A stretch of DNA of 23,549 nucleotides from Larix sibirica (Eukaryota > Streptophyta > Pinopsida > Pinales > Pinaceae). The stretch spans positions 1 through 23,549 of the forward strand of contig NWUY0300103601.1 in NCBI GenBank assembly GCA_004151065.3, given 5' to 3'. The position numbers and the translations under genes are program-made. The notes under the pieces were generated by a model that did not search any database, was not told the DNA's origin, and was given only the letters and a program-made list of their open reading frames with translations. Shown here piece after piece: positions 19,895-23,549 of this stretch (position 1 is its first letter; every line of letters begins with the position of its first letter).

Positions 19895-21158
19895 ACATTC
19901 TTGGGTCAAGACCACACCAAAATTTTAAAATATTTTTTCTAAGGAGACATGTTCCAAAATCTTTAAATAACATAGAGATATGTCATTTGACAAATAAAAC
20001 TATAGTGGGGGAAAAATACATGCAATACGAGAGGTTTCACCTAGTTGGAAACCCTTGTAACCCTTGTTTGCACCCCTTCAAGTAATAACCCATCAAACAA
20101 CATCTGTATATGGAATTTACTTCCACGTTCCCATGGGTATATGGGAAGTTCCTTAGGTAACCTAAAACTAGCATTAGATAAAACAATCAGCCATCTTGAT
20201 TCTATCATGGCATCAATCACATCACTTAAGAAGATTATTGTCTAATACCTAAGTAATCGAGTTGTATAGTAAAGGGCATGATTGAGCCTCCTTAGTTAGT
20301 TTCCTAAGATATACAACTGTGTACTATTGTTGGATACTACAAGTATATCAAAGAGATATAGCACCTAAGATTCTCTTATTGTTAGGATCATGGAACCTTA
20401 TCCTTTATTATTAGCCAATGAAATTGTATATTTGCATCCAGAAAGAATTTGGTAATTCTCTAGTGCAGTAATATTTTGTAGGGAGTAACACTCCCGACAG
20501 TATTTAAAAATAGTTTTAATACCAATTGTTCCTTACATGAGACCAATATCAAAATATTAGTTATGTATTGATCATAGTCGTACCACTCTCTAATAACTTT
20601 TTTTTAGTAGAGTGAACCACACCACTATGGATGAACTACCTCATTAGACTCCTTATGAGATGTTGATCATAGTGATTTGACTCATTAATATTATTTTTGG
20701 GAGAACCCATAGAAACCATGGTGATAAGTTCAAACACCAAATGGTTTGATAAACAAATTAACCACCTGAATAATCAATACTACAGTCTTCAAGAAAAACC
20801 CAAAGATATTTCTTCCTGATAAGATCAAGAGATTTCCACAATAAGGACCAAGTCACATTCCTACAAAATAATGTGCCCCCTTTAGTAAGTGTGCAAGAGC
20901 AAATCAGTCAACTAAAGGATCACTTCCACCTAGATGATCACTACTGGACTCAACCATAAATAGAGATCCCTAGTTAGTAATATTCAAGTTGGGGGAGTTG
21001 CACCATCACCACCCCATTTTGGGTCCTCACATCCATAAAATGCCCCTCACTAATAATCACTAGAACAACATCCCTAAAGTGGACATGAACAAGTTTGATG
21101 GTTACCCATGGGTTGGGTCACCCAAGCCTCCATTGCATTACTAATGACATGATGAAAA

Positions 21159-21252
21159 TTATAGTGGAGGTATTGTACTTGGAACCAAAATGATAAAGTT
21201 GACTACCATAGAGGACTTATAGTGGGGGTGTTGTATGATAAAGTCTACTACC
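21159..21252. repeat. Imperfect local duplication in gag
   Basis: TTATAGTGGAGGTATTGTA at 21159 recurs as TTATAGTGGGGGTGTTGTA at 21217, each followed by ATGATAAAGT and GACTACCA or CTACTACCA. Copy 2 lacks about 11 internal bases. Confidence 0.7.
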
Positions 21253-21290
21253 AAGCTATGCCAAATAGGCTCAGTAGTAGATTTTATCAT
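21235..21290. repeat. Inverted repeat (17-bp arms)
   Basis: ATGATAAAGTCTACTAC at 21235-21251 is the inverse complement of 21274-21290 with one mismatch, separated by 22 bases. It could fold as a hairpin in RNA or single-stranded DNA. It lies in decayed gag, so selection is doubtful. Confidence 0.75.
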
Positions 21291-21623
21291 AGGCCATTGA
21301 GAAATTAACAATGTGTATACATGGATTAACTTACTCTATTATAAATAATTCTTCGTTAATTGATTCAGGGAAGATATTAGAGCACAAGTCAAGATATAGA
21401 AACCTACTACCTAGTTTGAGGCCTTGCATTGAGTTCGGGAAGTGAAGACTCTCAGTGATCTCAAGAAGCAGAAACAATAATCAATGCATAATCCAAAAGA
21501 CCCTCTTTTATGCCCTACAATCTCCCTTCATGGGCCACTCTCCTAAAAACCTTACCTACTCAGCTCATGAAGTTCCAACAATTTTCTCAAACAAAAATGG
21601 TAGATCAAAGGCACATAATCTAC

Positions 21624-21680
21624 TATAATTGTGATGAGAAGGATGTTCGTAAACATAAATGCAAGAAATAGAAATTATTT
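21624..21680 (+). pseudogene. Zinc-knuckle remnant of the second gag
   Basis: It reads YNCDEKDVRKHKCKK, a stop, then KLFQI. Plant gypsy elements of this type usually have CxxCGExxxxGHKC at this place. Here the first Cys is Tyr (TAT, one G-to-A step from TGT), while the second Cys, the His and the last Cys remain. It marks the end of gag and the start of the protease part. Confidence 0.7.
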
Positions 21681-21689
21681 CAAATTTAT

Positions 21690-22104
21690 GTCACCACCTC
21701 CATACAATAAAAATAAATCACTATAGAAGATAACCCTGAGTTAAATTTAGATAACAAAAACCATGGACTGCTGCATGATATATCTAGCATTTTCTCTCCT
21801 CAAGCCTTAAAAAATATTGGCTAAATCAAGCACCAAAACATTATTTTTTTGGTCGATAGTAGCAACACCAACAATTTTATTCATAGGCACATGGTTGAGG
21901 AATCCCATTGATATGTCCATCTAGTGCAAAAATTTCAATCTATGATAGTTAATGGAGGTATGATGAAATGTTGAGACAAACGTGAAATTGTGAAGATTTT
22001 GCTTGGGGACTATCATCTCAAAACTCATATGTTTGGGATAGATATGGGTGGTTGTTATGTAGTTTGGGGGGCATAATTTGGTTATGCACCTTGGGGTCTA
22101 GTCA
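21690..22104 (+). pseudogene. Aspartic protease of the second element, truncated
   Basis: A retropepsin-like domain reads IIFLVDSSNTNNFIHRHMVE around 21837-21899, with the catalytic Asp at 21855-21857. The D-S-G triad is D-S-S; the Gly codon GGC reads AGC, a G-to-A step. Later parts read QKFQSMIVNGGMMKC, LGDYHLKTHMFGIDMGG and YAPWGL, a good match to the usual C-terminal half. It breaks off at 22104, inside or just after the last strand, against an LTR-like terminus. In-frame stops are present. Confidence 0.8.
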
Positions 22105-22247
22105 TGTAATACCCTCATTTTTGATTTGGAATATATTTACCAAAAATTATGTAAATGATGTAATTATGCTAGTATGGATTCCTAGTGCGGAGCTCAAGGC
22201 CAAGGCCTGACTAGTGAATGGCTAGGAATGTATGATGTATATATTTT
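22105..22247 (+). mobile_element. LTR-like sequence starting TGTAATACCC, cut by a gap
   Basis: TGTAATACCCTCATTTTTGA begins exactly where the second element's protease stops. Many plant gypsy LTRs start TGTAAC(A/G)CCCC, so this is probably the left end of another LTR inserted into the protease gene. It runs about 143 bp to the N bases and has no coding content. No partner or target duplication can be shown. Confidence 0.5.
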
Positions 22248-22249
22248 NN
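22248..22249. other. Assembly gap (two N bases)
   Basis: Two undetermined bases separate text of clearly different composition. The gap may stand for an unknown length or a scaffold join, so linkage across it should not be assumed. Confidence 0.95.
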
Positions 22250-22258
22250 GGTAGTAAT

Positions 22259-22277
22259 GTCAAAACGGGGCGTTACA
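22259..22277 (-). mobile_element. Inverted LTR-like terminus
   Basis: Read on the minus strand from 22277 this is TGTAACGCCCCGTTTTGAC, a typical plant gypsy LTR start. The bases before it on that strand (GAAAGGTGAGATAT) are purine-rich like a polypurine tract. Alternatively, read forward, GGGGCGTTACA is a typical LTR right end. The gap prevents a decision. Confidence 0.4.
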
Positions 22278-22279
22278 AT

Positions 22280-22505
22280 ATCTCACCTTTCGGCTTTTCA
22301 TTGATCCTTGAACATGCATTATCGGACAAATACTCCAATAATCGACCTTCAATGATCCATCTCCGATATATCGAGCCCGATACTCTGTCGGATATCGCCT
22401 TTCAACTTTTCATTAACCCTTAACCATGCTTCGTTAGACTTTTCCTCTAATAGCATACTTCCAATGAGCCATCTCTGATACATCATTCCTAATTCGATAT
22501 CAACT
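22280..22505. repeat. Two degenerate copies of a unit of about 112 bp
   Basis: Text around 22280-22317 (CTTTCGGCTTTTCATTGATCC and on to AACATGC) recurs at 22394-22429 as CTTTCAACTTTTCATTAACC to ACCATGC. The following parts (22345-22373 and 22458-22484) also agree, including TTCAATGATCCATCTCCGAT against TCCAATGAGCCATCTCTGAT. A shortened third copy may follow. Confidence 0.65.
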
Positions 22506-23060
22506 TTGGTCCATCATACCTTCCCCAATGCGATGCCCTCAATGCATCATTTCTTATACAATATCGGCTTGGGCCCATCGGGTCTTCCCCGCATACTCTA
22601 TTGCAACATTCCCCAATGTGATACTCCTGATACAATATTTCTTATATGATATCAAGCTTCGCTACGTTGAGATATCTCGAATAAACCCCCAAATGTGATT
22701 CCCGATACTTTGACTCTGATACATCGAATCTGTTACCTCAAGATTTTCTGATATTAAATCCTCGACCCTCTAGTTCCAATACATTAGAATCTCGCTCTCA
22801 TAATCCTCTACTTGCACCCTCTACACAAATATACGATAATTGATCCCCGATGAGGCTCTCCCTGACACATTGGGTCCTGATACATCGGACTTCTTCGCTC
22901 CGTTGAACTTTCCTCCAAACATTCTCAGTCGGTTTCCCCAATGGTTAGCCTTCATTAAATACTTCCCGATACGTTGGGTCTTGATCCATCGGGATCATCA
23001 TTCCATCGGAATCCTTTGCATGCACTCTCGATCACACTTCCTGATAAACACGGTACAATA
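22506..23060. repeat. GATAC/TCGG-rich degenerate repeat block
   Basis: Related words such as CCGATAC, TGATACATCGG, TTGGGTC and CCCCAATG recur irregularly through the block. An example is the pair CCCCAATGCG at 22523 and CCCCAATGTG at 22611, each followed by text ending TTTCTTATA. Composition is richer in C than the rest of the window. The ORF at 22840-23061 is inside this repeat and is not taken as a gene. It may be an LTR interior or an old minisatellite. Confidence 0.45.
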
Positions 23061-23549
23061 GCTATACTTAGTCGATTTCTAGGTTCTAACAGAGATTGAA
23101 CATTGGTTGCCTTAGTAATTTGATCTCGATTTATAGGGTCCTAGGACCTATCCAAGCCACTCGTTAACCTCTGTGACTGAAGTCTAACTGTATGCACGAC
23201 TTATTCTTACCCACAATTACGAATAATGCTACTCATGCAAACAAAGAATTCCACATGCAATCAAGCAAAGCTACAAATAATTAAGCAATACTACGCAATC
23301 AACTTGAATACATGTTATCAAGACTTGTCCAGACATTCACAGTCACACTTGCATATTCATAGACCACTTGATACATCAAAATAGATATATATATTCATTC
23401 CATTCAATCATTAATTGAAATCAACAAAGCACATAAAATGAATACTTATATGAAAATAAACTTTTCCAAGCAACTGATTGTGCAAGAGAAACATTCCACC
23501 CAACCATAGGCACTCTATCCAACATATACTCTTTCTGCTGAGAGGCCAC
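23061..23549. other. Unannotated right end
   Basis: Non-coding text with AT-rich runs; no RNA gene, LTR terminus or ORF of note was seen. It may continue the mobile element represented by the GATAC-rich block. Confidence 0.45.

Larger units (their letters stand above)
20045..21600 (+). pseudogene. gag: Decayed gag of the second element
   Basis: The N-terminal part is open at 20045-20245, with GNLKLALDKTISHLDSIMAS reading as an amphipathic helix. Further on are GGVAPSPPHFG (about 20994-21026), VDMNKFDGYPWVG (about 21079-21117) and FREDIRAQVKI, then REVKTLSDLKKQKQ (about 21366-21478). These fit the capsid-like region of plant gypsy Gag. Stops and frameshifts are frequent. A local duplication and a 17-bp inverted repeat around 21159-21290 have disturbed the middle. 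The region 20250-20990 is barely readable. Confidence 0.65.
18600..22104 (+). mobile_element. 5' part of a second, different Ty3/gypsy element
   Basis: A probable LTR ending near 19880 is followed by a primer-binding site, gag, zinc knuckle and aspartic protease on the plus strand. The protease and knuckle sequences differ in type from those of the 12.1-kb element, so this is another lineage. Its protease is of the retropepsin-like RVP_2 type common in plant gypsy elements. The element ends abruptly inside the protease at about 22104, where an LTR-like terminus of something else begins. Reverse transcriptase, integrase and the 3' LTR are absent from the window. The left boundary is uncertain. 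Confidence 0.8.

Noticed and set aside
22232-22423. Plus-strand ORF spanning the N bases
   Set aside because: It crosses the assembly gap and lies in LTR-like and repeat sequence.
22840-23061. 73-codon ORF at the right end
   Set aside because: It is within the GATAC-rich repeat block; its Pro/Ser/His content follows from the repeated words.
1-23549. CRISPR arrays, bacterial operons, tRNA or rRNA genes
   Set aside because: None were seen. The direct repeats present are tandem duplications without regular spacers, and no tRNA cloverleaf or rRNA core words were found by eye.

Overview
The window looks like nuclear DNA of a seed plant with a large, transposon-filled genome. It is AT-rich and gene-poor, and it carries old, stop-riddled Ty3/gypsy LTR retrotransposons. 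Its only convincing intact gene encodes a DUF679/DMP membrane protein, a plant family. A gymnosperm such as a conifer would fit the single gene in a field of ancient retroelements, but that is inference; no marker fixes the species.

Layout. Positions 1-2546 are non-coding DNA with a TA microsatellite, one diverged repeat pair and a 56-codon ORF of doubtful meaning. Positions 2547-14664 are one Ty3/gypsy element of about 12.1 kb bounded by two diverged LTRs of about 340 bp. In order it holds a primer-binding site, gag with zinc knuckles, aspartic protease, a linker, reverse transcriptase, RNase H, integrase, an extra region of about 4 kb between integrase and the 3' LTR, and a polypurine tract. 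All of it is broken by stops and frameshifts. Several catalytic codons carry changes of the C-to-T or G-to-A kind, for example the two Asp of the RT YxDD box read Asn-Asn.

Positions 14665-16740 are AT-rich spacer with tandem duplications, including two overlapping duplications that share a step of about 72 bp. The DMP gene (16741-17355, plus strand, one exon, 204 codons) follows, with a TATA box and a good start context. Its composition is visibly richer in GC than its surroundings. Downstream spacer to about 18600 contains more short tandem duplications.

From about 18600 to 22104 lies the 5' part of a second Ty3/gypsy element of another lineage: a probable LTR, a clear initiator-Met-tRNA type primer-binding site at 19883, a decayed gag with zinc knuckle, and an aspartic protease. 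It stops inside the protease where an LTR-like TGTAATACCC terminus begins. About 140 bp later two N bases mark an assembly gap. Right of the gap is unrelated sequence, starting with an LTR-like terminus in the opposite orientation, then a degenerate repeat block with a period near 112 bp and many GATAC/TCGG words, and finally unannotated sequence to the end.

The retroelements are fossils and form no working system. The DMP gene is the only part likely to make a functional protein. The least explained pieces are the post-integrase region of the first element and the GATAC-rich block at the right end.
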